Positions 9,685 to 16,695 of a stretch of DNA of 16,695 nucleotides are shown here, piece by piece. The DNA is from Saccoglossus kowalevskii (Eukaryota; Hemichordata; Enteropneusta; Harrimaniidae): NCBI RefSeq assembly GCF_000003605.2, contig NW_003158753.1, forward strand, positions 90,551-107,245, in the 5' to 3' direction. A program made the position numbers and the translations under genes. The notes beneath the pieces are model-generated. The model searched no databases and had not been told where the DNA came from. It worked only from the letters and a program-made list of their open reading frames with translations. How positions within the stretch are numbered: position 1 is the first letter of the stretch; every line of letters starts with the position of its first letter.

Positions 9685-10149
9685 AAATATTGTACGTAAT
9701 GTCGTTTTTCAATGTCGATGAAATAGACAACTCTATATAGTTCTTTGTCATCTACGATATAACTGTTCTTTGACAAACAATCTGTTTTATAGATGGGCGA
9801 CCACAGTTCAAAACAAACGGTGCCCTTTCACAAAATCTTCACTGCTTGAGGGCGCGACTTATAGAAAGTTTTTTTGGAAGTAGTCTAATTTGAACCAAAG
9901 CAGTATGATGAACATTTGGTGGCTTACACCATGTCGCCACACATCTGTATATACAACGCGTGCAAAATACAGTACACATAAAATTCGAACGCGCACACGA
10001 TGTGGTGATTACGCACCGTAGACAACATTATATTCAGTCAATTATAAACATGCAGTGTGGAAACTTACCATGCGTATCGCCCTCTTCGACGGCTGTTCTG
10101 TTTCTGGTCGTCGACAATTTCGTGAATATGATATGTCAGTTCGTATTGC

Positions 10150-10160
10150 TACGTCACGTG
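10150..10160. promoter_or_regulatory. Overlapping CRE-like and E-box motif
   Basis: TACGTCACGTG fuses a CRE-like TACGTCA with a CACGTG E-box. It lies 66 bp upstream of the ATG at 10226 that opens the possible membrane-anchor exon, a sensible place for a promoter element. Confidence 0.35.
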
Positions 10161-10225
10161 TTTGATGAGAGGTGTTTGTTTGAAAAAAGCAAGTGATTAA
10201 TGTGTGCTCGGGAAGCGAGCTGGTT

Positions 10226-10385
10226 ATGTCGTTTTGTCGCACGCCGAGTCGAGAGACAGTTCGAGAAAGTGTAATTGTGTTAACGTTGTTTGTATTGACT
10301 TGTTGGACACTTTTTATATTAGTGCAGAAGGTTACAGTACAACAGTATACGCCCACTTTCCTAACCACATCAAAAACTTGTACAG
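10226..10385 (+). CDS. Possible N-terminal exon of a single-pass membrane protein
   Basis: The ATG at 10226 (G at -3) opens 53 codons plus one base and reaches ACAG|GTACAC, a fair donor, at 10385/10386; unspliced, the frame stops at 10417. The first residues, MSFCRTPSRETVRES, are basic. They lead into an 18-residue hydrophobic stretch, VIVLTLFVLTCWTLFILV, then a polar Thr/Gln-rich segment. That order (short basic tail, anchor, stem) is the usual start of type II Golgi enzymes, but no catalytic domain is present to prove it. A CRE/E-box lies just upstream. A minus-strand frame of 123 codons covers the same bases and contains a CATG|GTAAGT donor, so the strand is not certain. Confidence 0.3.
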
Positions 10386-10429
10386 GTACACATATGTGTA
10401 TCGGTGTTTTCAATTAAACCAATGATTCT

Positions 10430-10595
10430 CAACATTTTTGTTTTAATTTTAAATAGCTTTTAATTAATTTATTGCAATTAATGCAATTATTAGTAACTCA
10501 CAGTTATCAACCTGATTTCTTATTTATTTTAAAATTATGTTTATTAATATTTATTATTCTAGAATTTATGTTTATATTTATTTATTTATCAATAA
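10430..10595. other. Extreme AT-rich stretch
   Basis: Long runs built from TTTTAATT, TTTATTTATTTATC and ATTTATTATT with very few G or C. It includes the palindrome TTCTAGAA at 10557-10564. It could serve as a matrix-attachment or 3'-UTR-like region; nothing more specific is visible. Confidence 0.5.
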
Positions 10596-10598
10596 GCT

Positions 10599-10617
10599 GG
10601 CATCTGTTAAAGATGCC
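10599..10617 (+). repeat. Perfect hairpin, 7-bp stem
   Basis: GGCATCT and AGATGCC pair exactly around a GTTAA loop, directly after the AT-rich stretch. It superficially recalls a histone mRNA 3' stem-loop, but stem length and loop bases do not fit, and no histone gene is present. Confidence 0.5.
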
Positions 10618-11124
10618 TTCTGTATATGTCTGAAAGTAAGATGAAATTATTTGAATGTTGTTTTATATTCACGACCTCATGTCAACAACACAAACCATGC
10701 CTACTCATAGTATCAAAGGTGACATTGCGTTTATCTTAACATATGAAGCGTTGTTGTGGACAAGCCCATATCGACGACTATAACTTGAATAAAAGAACAA
10801 ATACGCCATGATATATACAAACTGGTGTGAGTGTGTATCCTCCAAGGTGCCGACCGTTACTACAAGTGACGCATTTAGCTACGGTAAGGCGGTTTGACAA
10901 ACCAAGTATTTGAACCTTGGCTTCACCCGGTGGTAATAAAACGCGAGAATCTGAGACTATACTCTATGATAAATATAAACAATTAATAATTCTGCACTCG
11001 TCATTTAAAACACTCTACCTACACCATAAATTATTCTACGCATAATTTCAAATATCCTTCGGCTTACAGATCAGCGCTAGCTGCCATCATCCATAATGTA
11101 TTCTCCTGGGATAACAAAGCCCGT
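10618..11124. other. No gene seen
   Basis: Unique AT-rich DNA without frames or repeats worth naming. A donor-like ACGGTAAGG near 10883 has no exon attached. Confidence 0.6.
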
Positions 11125-11183
11125 ATGACGTCATAGCAACGCCATATACTAGTATGCTATATGCCGTCGCTAAGTGACGTAAT
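11125..11183. repeat. Imperfect inverted repeat with CRE motifs in both arms
   Basis: The left arm, from ATGACGTCA through TAGCAACGCCATATA, pairs with the right arm (TATATGCCGTCGCTA then AGTGACGTAAT) across a short centre containing ACTAGT. There are a few mismatches and a one-base bulge. The left arm holds a palindromic CRE (TGACGTCA, 11126-11133), and the right arm holds TGACGTAA (11175-11182). The structure could be a small foldback element, a decayed MITE, or a real paired bZIP site. I saw no clear target-site duplication. Confidence 0.6.
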
Positions 11184-11562
11184 CTATTCTGAATTTATTG
11201 GATCAAAAAATGTTATTATGCTGATGGCGGGGGCGTTACAGATATAGCGAACAAAATAAAGTAGTATAAGATAACATACTGTGAAGGTACTTGGAATAAA
11301 AATAAATTATTTCATGTGACGCAGACGATAATCGTTGTGTATCTTTCCCGCCCATTTCCAGTCTTAATGTAATAGGTACCTGGGAACCAGCAATTATATA
11401 CATAAATGTCAAAGGAACTATGGTGATTTATTGTTGTCGGACAGGGCTATACTATCAGAATCCCTGTAGTCAGTTTAATACGGATTCTGCCAGGCGCACT
11501 GTATAACTAAGCCCCAGTCAGTCACATTACGCGTCCGTTATAGAGTTCCGAGAACGAGGCAT
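11184..11562. other. No gene seen
   Basis: Unique sequence without a recognisable frame. It includes ATGGCGGGGGCG near 11224-11235, a GC-rich word that stands out in AT-rich surroundings. Confidence 0.5.
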
Positions 11563-11595
11563 TGACGTAAACCCGGAGTCAGTTGCCATGGTGAT
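11563..11595. promoter_or_regulatory. Promoter-like cluster: CRE-like site and imperfect X-box
   Basis: TGACGTAA at 11563-11570 is followed by GTTGCCATGGTGAT at 11582-11595. The latter matches the RFX X-box except at two positions of the second half-site. A frame with a true ATG at 11616 follows (MRLLLGLIES...), open for 60 codons but not recognised. Motif spacing suits a compact promoter; transcription is not shown. Confidence 0.35.
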
Positions 11596-11615
11596 GTAAA
11601 TTTGAGGGGCTATTG

Positions 11616-12120
11616 ATGAGATTATTGCTAGGTCTCATTGAAAGTATTCCAAGGCTTAGTGTTTTGTGTTCTGCAACCTTGGTTCTCAGATATGTACGTG
11701 TCTCATGGCTTTTTTTCAAAAACCTCAGCCTTCGGGAAAGAATTATCAGTAGCAACATGGCCTTGCTTGGACGAAGAATCACTGATATCCGATGATTTGA
11801 AATGTACATGTCCTCGAAATTAATATTTCTTTGTTGACTAACTGTCGCGAACGTACTATATGCAACTGTCGTTATTGTATTAAGAGGTGCCGTATTTTAC
11901 CCATAGTGCGATCTTCGCCATGTGTCGAACAAAACTATCTTAGTGTTCAATTCATCGTTACGAAAAATCTCGTGGGAGCTGCGATGACGTACGCACAAAC
12001 TGGTGCCTGCCAGAACTCGACTTATACTCAAACGTTATATGTGGAACATATGCGAGAATGCGTTTTGCTCATGACAGTGTTGAGAGGACTGTACCTTGAT
12101 GAAGATTAGCTGGCAGGATT
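11616..12120. other. Open but unassigned sequence
   Basis: Several frames are open here: 11616-11795, 11638-11823 and 11831-12109 on +, and 11579-11809 on -. None resembles a known protein, and their mutual overlap argues against reading any as a gene. Composition is less AT-rich than most of the window, so an exon or promoter-proximal UTR is possible. Confidence 0.35.
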
Positions 12121-12330
12121 GTAATCCGGAGCCAGTCATCTTTCGGGCTCGTGTGATCTAACGCATCTTCGACGCGGTCAGGCAAAGAGTACCGGTGCTT
12201 CAGTAACGTTACGGTGGTACGTAACTATCTCGGTGTTATAATTACCCTCTCCACGGCTTCACCAGTATTTGTCATCCGGGGACGGGCCTTGCTTTCTGTG
12301 ACAATCTAGTTTCGTCTATTAGATTGCGTA
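12121..12330. promoter_or_regulatory. CpG-dense segment, candidate promoter
   Basis: I count 15 CpG dinucleotides in 12121-12300, dense compared with the surrounding AT-rich DNA. A GTTACG / CGTAAC inverted repeat sits at 12208-12225. The segment leads directly into an ATG, an X-box and an exon-like frame with a good donor. Confidence 0.35.
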
Positions 12331-12335
12331 ATGGA

Positions 12336-12546
12336 ATGGGAACAATACGTTTCTATGGCAACAATTTCTCAAGGTACATTTCTCAGTTTGTTGACGTTTT
12401 GTGGCGCCTGGTTCTACGCAAACTGCGAGTGTGGGAGGATATTGTTGTGGCAGATATATTCATTTGCAGGTTATCAGATACAATATCGGGAAATAGTGAA
12501 ACACTGCTCAGCAGCGAAATGACCCACTTTGTAAAGCATGTCAAAG
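12336..12546 (+). CDS. Possible coding exon ending at a strong donor, unknown product
   Basis: The frame from the ATG at 12336 runs 70 codons plus one base to TCAAAG|GTAAGA at 12546/12547, a near-consensus donor. The peptide begins MGTIRFYGNNFSRYISQF and includes LVLRKLRVWEDIVV. I do not recognise it. A second frame, from the ATG at 12331, is open for 63 codons (MEWEQYVSMATISQ...) and stops at 12522 before the donor. Only one of the two can be primary, and the donor favours the first. The X-box at 12349-12362 falls inside both, which would be odd if the exon is real and may mean that this is instead a promoter or 5'-UTR. Confidence 0.25.
12349..12362 (-). promoter_or_regulatory. Perfect RFX X-box
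   Basis: Read on the minus strand this is GTTGCCATAGAAAC. It matches the RFX consensus GTNRCC, two bases, RGNAAC at every position. In animals such sites near gene starts often mark ciliary genes. It lies within 250 bp downstream of the CpG-dense segment. A full 14-bp match by chance is uncommon but possible in 16.7 kb. Confidence 0.5.
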
Positions 12547-12581
12547 GTAAGATTGATTATATGAACTATATTGGAATTCAA

Positions 12582-12635
12582 ATACATTCATTCATTCATT
12601 GTTTTTTTTTCATTTATTCATTCGTTCCGGGGGGA
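12582..12635. repeat. ATTC microsatellite with T run
   Basis: Tandem CATT/ATTC units before and after a T run of nine, starting about 35 bp after the donor at 12547. This is simple sequence. Confidence 0.85.
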
Positions 12636-13204
12636 AATTGTGTGGGTTACAAAATAAGTTCACGCCTCGACAATAGATGACTTTGAACATATGCATTATC
12701 AAAACATTGGAAACTTAATTAACATCGGAGAATGGTTAGCCGAAACAACTCCCGCACACACGTAAATGCATAGAAAAACTACTTTAAATTATTCGGGTCA
12801 TGCGAAGCATATCGTATAATGATAGAAAGCAATCAGTGAGGATGCAGATAAAAAACGCGGCAATGTTGTAACCCTCAACCCACGCGTAAGTTAAATATAG
12901 AAACACATCATATAGTATATATTATAGAACCGGTTTAATTGGATACCTCTGTTAATCTGCGTGTTTGTTCAGGAGAATTATCGTTATCTTCGCCATGGGT
13001 AAAATCGTTATATTTATTTCATAAAATATTTTAACTCGTGCATGGAAGTGAGCAATTTGGAGAAAAGGCTGGAGATTGACATATCACGTCGTTCTATGCA
13101 ATCCGTGTGAAGAAACGTGCAAATCTACAAAACCATATAACCAAAAGCACACTCAGATAATACGATAATGTGTATCCCGAAACTAAACACTACCCTTAAA
13201 TGGG
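12636..13204. other. No gene seen
   Basis: AT-rich unique sequence. A donor-like CGCGTAAGTT near 12887 has no exon. Nothing else was noted before the 31-bp array begins to appear. Confidence 0.6.
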
Positions 13205-14260
13205 AATATGTACACTTCATATATGAGGGAGTTTATGACTATATACGCTTCGTGAATAGTTGTTTATAAGTTTGTGAATCTCATGTAAGAATGCGTAGGA
13301 CGGAGCATATGCACGTTAAATGTGGTGTTTATGAGTATATACATTTCATGCGTGGGTGGTTATACAATTCATGTATGTAAATTCATATATGAGTATTTAT
13401 TAGTATATACACTTCACGTGATGGTGTTCATTAGTATGTTTATGAATGGTTAAGAATAGATACAGTTTATGTGTGTCTATTTAGTTATATATGAGTGTAC
13501 TATTGTTTATTAGTATATACAGTACTTATGTGGGTGTTTATGAGTATATACATTTCATTCGGGGGTGTTTATAAGTGTATACAGTTCTTATACGGATGTT
13601 TATAGGTGTATACAGTTGGTATGTGGGTGTTTATAAGTATATACAATTCATTCATGGGTGTTTATAAGTGTATACAGATTTATGTGGGTGTTTATAAGTG
13701 TATACAATTCATTCATGGTGCTTATAAGTGCTAACAATTCTTATGTGGGTGTTTATAAGAGTATGCAGTTCTCATATGGGTGTTTATGGGTAAATACAAC
13801 TCACATATGGGTGTTTGTAAGAATATACAGTTCTTATGTGGGTGTTTATATAGATAAACAGTTCGTATGTGGCTGTTTATAAGTTATATATTTCATTCAC
13901 GGGTGTTTATGAGTATATGTAGTTCTTACGCGGGTGTATACAGTTGTTGTGTGGGTGTTTATAAGTATATACAATTCATTCATGGTGTTTATAAATGTTT
14001 ACAATTCTTATGTGTGTGTTTATAAATGTTTACAATTCTTATGTGTGTGTTTATTAGTATATACAGTTCACATATGGGTGTTTATTAGTATATACAGTTC
14101 ACATATGGGTGTTTATAAGTATATACAGTTCACATATGGGTGTTTATTAGTATATACAGTTCTTATGTGGGTGTTTATGGGTATACACAACTCACATATG
14201 GGTGTTTGTAAGAATATATACAGTTCTTATATGAGTGTTTACAAGTATATACACTTGTTA
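13205..14260 (+). repeat. 31-bp tandem repeat array, about 34 units, decayed at the left
   Basis: Units have a 31-bp period, for example starts at 14076, 14107 and 14138. The consensus is built from GGGTGTTTATAAG, TATATACAG and TTCACATAT (or TTCTTATGT, TTCATTCAT). Most units contain the 8-bp palindrome GTATATAC and the word TGTTTAT. Units from about 13500 are regular; from 13205 to 13500 they are scrambled and indel-rich. The last trace, TATGGGTGTTTAC, is near 14292. Frames such as 13658-13882 and 13934-14311 come from the repeat (31 is not a multiple of 3) and are not genes. Confidence 0.95.
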
Positions 14261-14261
14261 T

Positions 14262-14736
14262 GTGTGGATTTGGCAGTGTGTATCCTAGAGTATGGGTGTT
14301 TACGATTATGACCCCTTACTGTTTTGAAACTGTATGCAAACGTTGTGGTATTGAAGATGGCGGGGCCTTAAACCTTTCCGAAAAAATGTTATATATAAAT
14401 TGTTTTAAAACAATTCTATTGGTAATAATTATTTTTAAATATGTACCCCACGTGTCAAAACACATAAAGAAAGAATTTGTAGTATAACTAAATCTGTTGA
14501 TGATGAAATGTAATGGCGCCCTCTTAATGTGTAGAGAAATCGTAACAGCATAAACCCGCTAAATGTATCTCCTTAAATAATTAACATTATCTTTCCGAGT
14601 TCAAGTGTGCTCTTTAACTCGAAACTACTAGTTTTCCGTAACAATCTATAAACTATAAAAGAATATAAAAATATAATAATAAATATGATGTTGATAATTT
14701 GTTCTCTCTTTACGGTGTCTCAATGATGCGTTCTTT
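14262..14736. other. No supported gene; YY1-like word and CTCF-like half-site
   Basis: TGAAGATGGCGG at 14352-14363 repeats the 12-mer found at 4004-4015. GCGCCCTCTT at 14516-14525 resembles the 3' half of a CTCF site but lacks the CCA part. A frame at 14260-14487 starts inside the repeat and encodes a hydrophobic run (ILLVIIIF); I do not call it. Confidence 0.4.
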
Positions 14737-14775
14737 TCATGGCTTGTGCCATGAGTATTGACTTTCACGCGTGAA
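14737..14775. repeat. Hairpin followed by a 12-bp palindrome
   Basis: TCATGGC (14737-14743) pairs with GCCATGA (14748-14754) around TTGT. Ten bases later comes the perfect palindrome TTCACGCGTGAA (14764-14775). Both lie just upstream of the ATG at 14779. Confidence 0.6.
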
Positions 14776-14778
14776 CAC

Positions 14779-15150
14779 ATGGTAAATAATCTATATTCAT
14801 TGAGGTGCCTTATAAAACATATTCTAACCAATTTAAATTCACGCAATTGTGACATATGTGCGCAGGAAGGGGTATTTTCCGCTTACTCAACAAACGAACA
14901 TAATACGATGATGAAGATTCGCCAAAATGGAGATTGTCCGTATAAAATACCGTATGAATCACCAAATTCGGCAAAGCAGTTAACTTATTTTAATACGGTT
15001 TTATCATTTAGGCAAACATTCAATGCACTAACAGGTGTGCGCTGGATAATCTCCTGTCACCGTGACAACATGCGTCACTGTTACCATGCCAACTTTGCCC
15101 AGGGTAGTAGTTCCGATTCTCAGATGGCTTTTACGTTAAAATTGGGAAAG
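14779..15150 (+). CDS. Possible coding exon, longest non-repeat frame, unknown product
   Basis: From the ATG at 14779 the frame is open for 124 codons to GGGAAAG|GTGAGC, a good animal donor at 15150/15151, in phase 0. Without splicing it continues to a TAG at 15211-15213, giving 144 codons. The peptide is hydrophilic, has no predicted membrane segment, and includes CDICAQEG and SCHRDNMRHCYHANF, which contain scattered Cys and His but no recognised zinc-finger spacing. It is the longest frame outside the arrays. No homologue comes to mind. An acceptor-like TGTGCGCAG ending near 14863 offers another possible exon start. Confidence 0.3.
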
Positions 15151-15213
15151 GTGAGCAGAGCCGAGCTTCGTTATATTACTGCAATTCTTGCTGGCCTACG
15201 TCATACGGCTTAG

Positions 15214-16435
15214 CGCAATTACTGTACTTTATCGAAGTATCACGTGCCAGATTGCCATCTCCCCCGTTCCTCGTACCACAGATGAATAATAATATTTGTT
15301 CAATAACAGAAAAACTAATAAAGCACAATCAAGCACTGCCTAATGAAACTAATATAACAGATATAACGATTCGCCTTGAATACAATTATCCTCGTACGTG
15401 TCTAACTGTTATTCGTATATAGAGATCGAATATTTGTATATGATTAGAACTATGACTTACGTTTGGTAATAACAGGCATATCATTCACAGACCGTGACTG
15501 GTTAACTGTCATTATAGTTAATATTGCTTTGTTAACATCAGTGTCGAATTTATACGACGGCTATTATACAATGTCACATTTACTAACCCGTTACATATGC
15601 ACGTACGTACACTTCTGGTACGTCAATGTGATCTACTTGAAACTACTAGTGCTATTTCATGTACAATATTCTGTCATATTTATATAACTCCATCTGATTC
15701 GTCCCAGTTCATCTGTCATTGCGCTGCCTGGGCGCTGATACAAATGTCTGTTTTGTTTTGTTTTCGCAAAAATGTAAATCCATATTTTCCCTCTGACTGC
15801 AGCATTTATATACATTTGCATGCGTTCTATCTAGCATACAGTACACACACTTCGACAAGAACTGTGTCCTGAAATTGTGCTCTATAAACTGGTCATTTTT
15901 ATGGTGCCTGGCCGCGAATGTCAAAAAAAGTCTACGCTCAACTTTAAAAGTGATTTTTTATTGCGCAGTTGTGCCACGCAATATTAATACCTTAATACAC
16001 GATTTCTTTGTACACAACTTCGATGTAGATGAACTATTCAGCACCCGACCTTGAAAAACGCCATTTGACGAAAAAATCACAGAAAATTCACGGATCATTT
16101 CAATCCAACTGAATGCTCAACCCTGCATACATTATTAAATAATACTTCGGCGCGGGTTATTTCCACAGCAGTAGATGCAGTATCTGCCAAGTTTATTTTA
16201 ACATATATTTGTCACTAATACGTCATTCGCGACATTGACATAGTTACAGTATGCACTTTAGCATATAAATGGCAATATATAATTGCGAATTCAATAATAA
16301 TTCATGTTACTTATTGGAAATAAAATGGGGTAATGATATTTAATAGGCACCATTAGAAGTGCGTGGGTGTAAAATGTCTGCTCTGTTACATCAGTGTGCC
16401 AATTAATAATGCACGTGATGGAAATCTGCACAACC
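15214..16435. other. No gene seen
   Basis: Frames of 71-91 codons overlap on both strands around 15463-15924 with no recognisable content. The sequence is otherwise AT-rich and unique. No repeat structure was noted. Confidence 0.55.
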
Positions 16436-16446
16436 CCCTCTAGTGG
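16436..16446 (-). promoter_or_regulatory. CTCF-like core motif
   Basis: On the minus strand this reads CCACTAGAGGG, matching the first 11 positions of the CTCF consensus CCACYAGRKGG; the following bases (GGTT) match only in part. CTCF and its motif are widely conserved in bilaterian animals. If real it would be an insulator or loop anchor. Confidence 0.35.
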
Positions 16447-16695
16447 CAGTACGTATGATTTTCCGCAATAAAAAAAATACATTGACAATGCGCTGCCGCC
16501 GCAGGCAACTCGCACATAATCTGAGAGTGTTTAATCCGGGTGTCCTTGGCGTTCAAGTTCCAATGCCACATTTGTGTTGTTTGCCTGGTTTGGTTGCTCT
16601 TGACTGAGTCTGTACCATTTGATTTCAGTGCGTTTTGTTTACAGTCAAACCAAGTTGTGGTTAACACATGTATATCTGCAGTAGATTGCCACATA
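16447..16695. other. No gene seen to the window end
   Basis: Two short minus-strand frames overlap here without recognisable content. GCGCTGCCGCCGCAGGC near 16490-16506 is a small GC-rich patch. Confidence 0.5.

Noticed and set aside
10042-10413. Minus-strand frame of 123 codons
   Set aside because: Low-complexity Thr/Ser/Arg-rich content without a family. The + strand reading has a clearer domain-like order. Kept as an alternative because of an internal CATG|GTAAGT donor.
10599-10617. Histone mRNA 3' stem-loop
   Set aside because: The stem is 7 bp with a 5-base loop, the flanks do not match the histone pattern, and there is no histone gene upstream.
13658-14311. Repeat protein frames in the 31-bp array
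   Set aside because: The period is not a multiple of three, and the aromatic, valine-rich peptide simply mirrors the DNA repeat.
1-16695. Transposon, retrovirus or other selfish-element proteins
   Set aside because: No frame shows reverse transcriptase, integrase, transposase or helicase motifs, and none is long enough.

Overview
This window looks like non-coding or gene-poor DNA from an animal, most likely a marine invertebrate. The reasons are: AT-rich sequence with no tightly packed ORFs, no bacterial ribosome-binding or operon layout, animal-type splice signals (AG|GTAAGT-like donors and one polypyrimidine-CAG acceptor), and three tandem arrays of 40, 78 and 31 bp. A mollusc is my guess from general texture only; no gene here identifies a phylum. 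I recognise no protein family, tRNA, rRNA or transposon protein. Long open frames inside the arrays are by-products of repetition.

Layout. Bases 1 to about 3705 are a 40-bp satellite of roughly 90 monomers that continues past the left edge. It contains longer-range duplications, a stretch of four identical monomers, and a diverged subfamily near both visible ends. A strong splice acceptor follows at 3866. Bases 4016-7555 are mostly featureless AT-rich DNA, with one possible minus-strand first exon (5170-5242), small palindromes and an A-rich tract. Bases 7556-8293 hold cAMP-response-element (CRE) motifs that run into a very young 78-bp array (five units) whose unit looks like a small promoter (CRE-like, GATA and TATA motifs).

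Bases 8294-10149 show little. At 10150-10385 a CRE/E-box precedes a possible exon encoding a basic N-terminus and a single membrane anchor. Bases 11125-11183 form an imperfect hairpin with CRE motifs in both arms. Bases 11563-12546 look most like a promoter and gene start: CRE, one imperfect and one perfect RFX X-box, raised CpG density and a good donor. Bases 13205-14260 are a decayed 31-bp array. A possible exon lies at 14779-15150 and a CTCF-like core at 16436-16446.

The part most worth follow-up is that the arrays are built from recognisable regulatory words. The 40-bp satellite carries the POU octamer ATGCAAAT in about 60 of its monomers, and the 78-bp array repeats CRE, GATA and TATA motifs. 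Whether any of these are bound or transcribed cannot be told from sequence alone. All gene models here are tentative.
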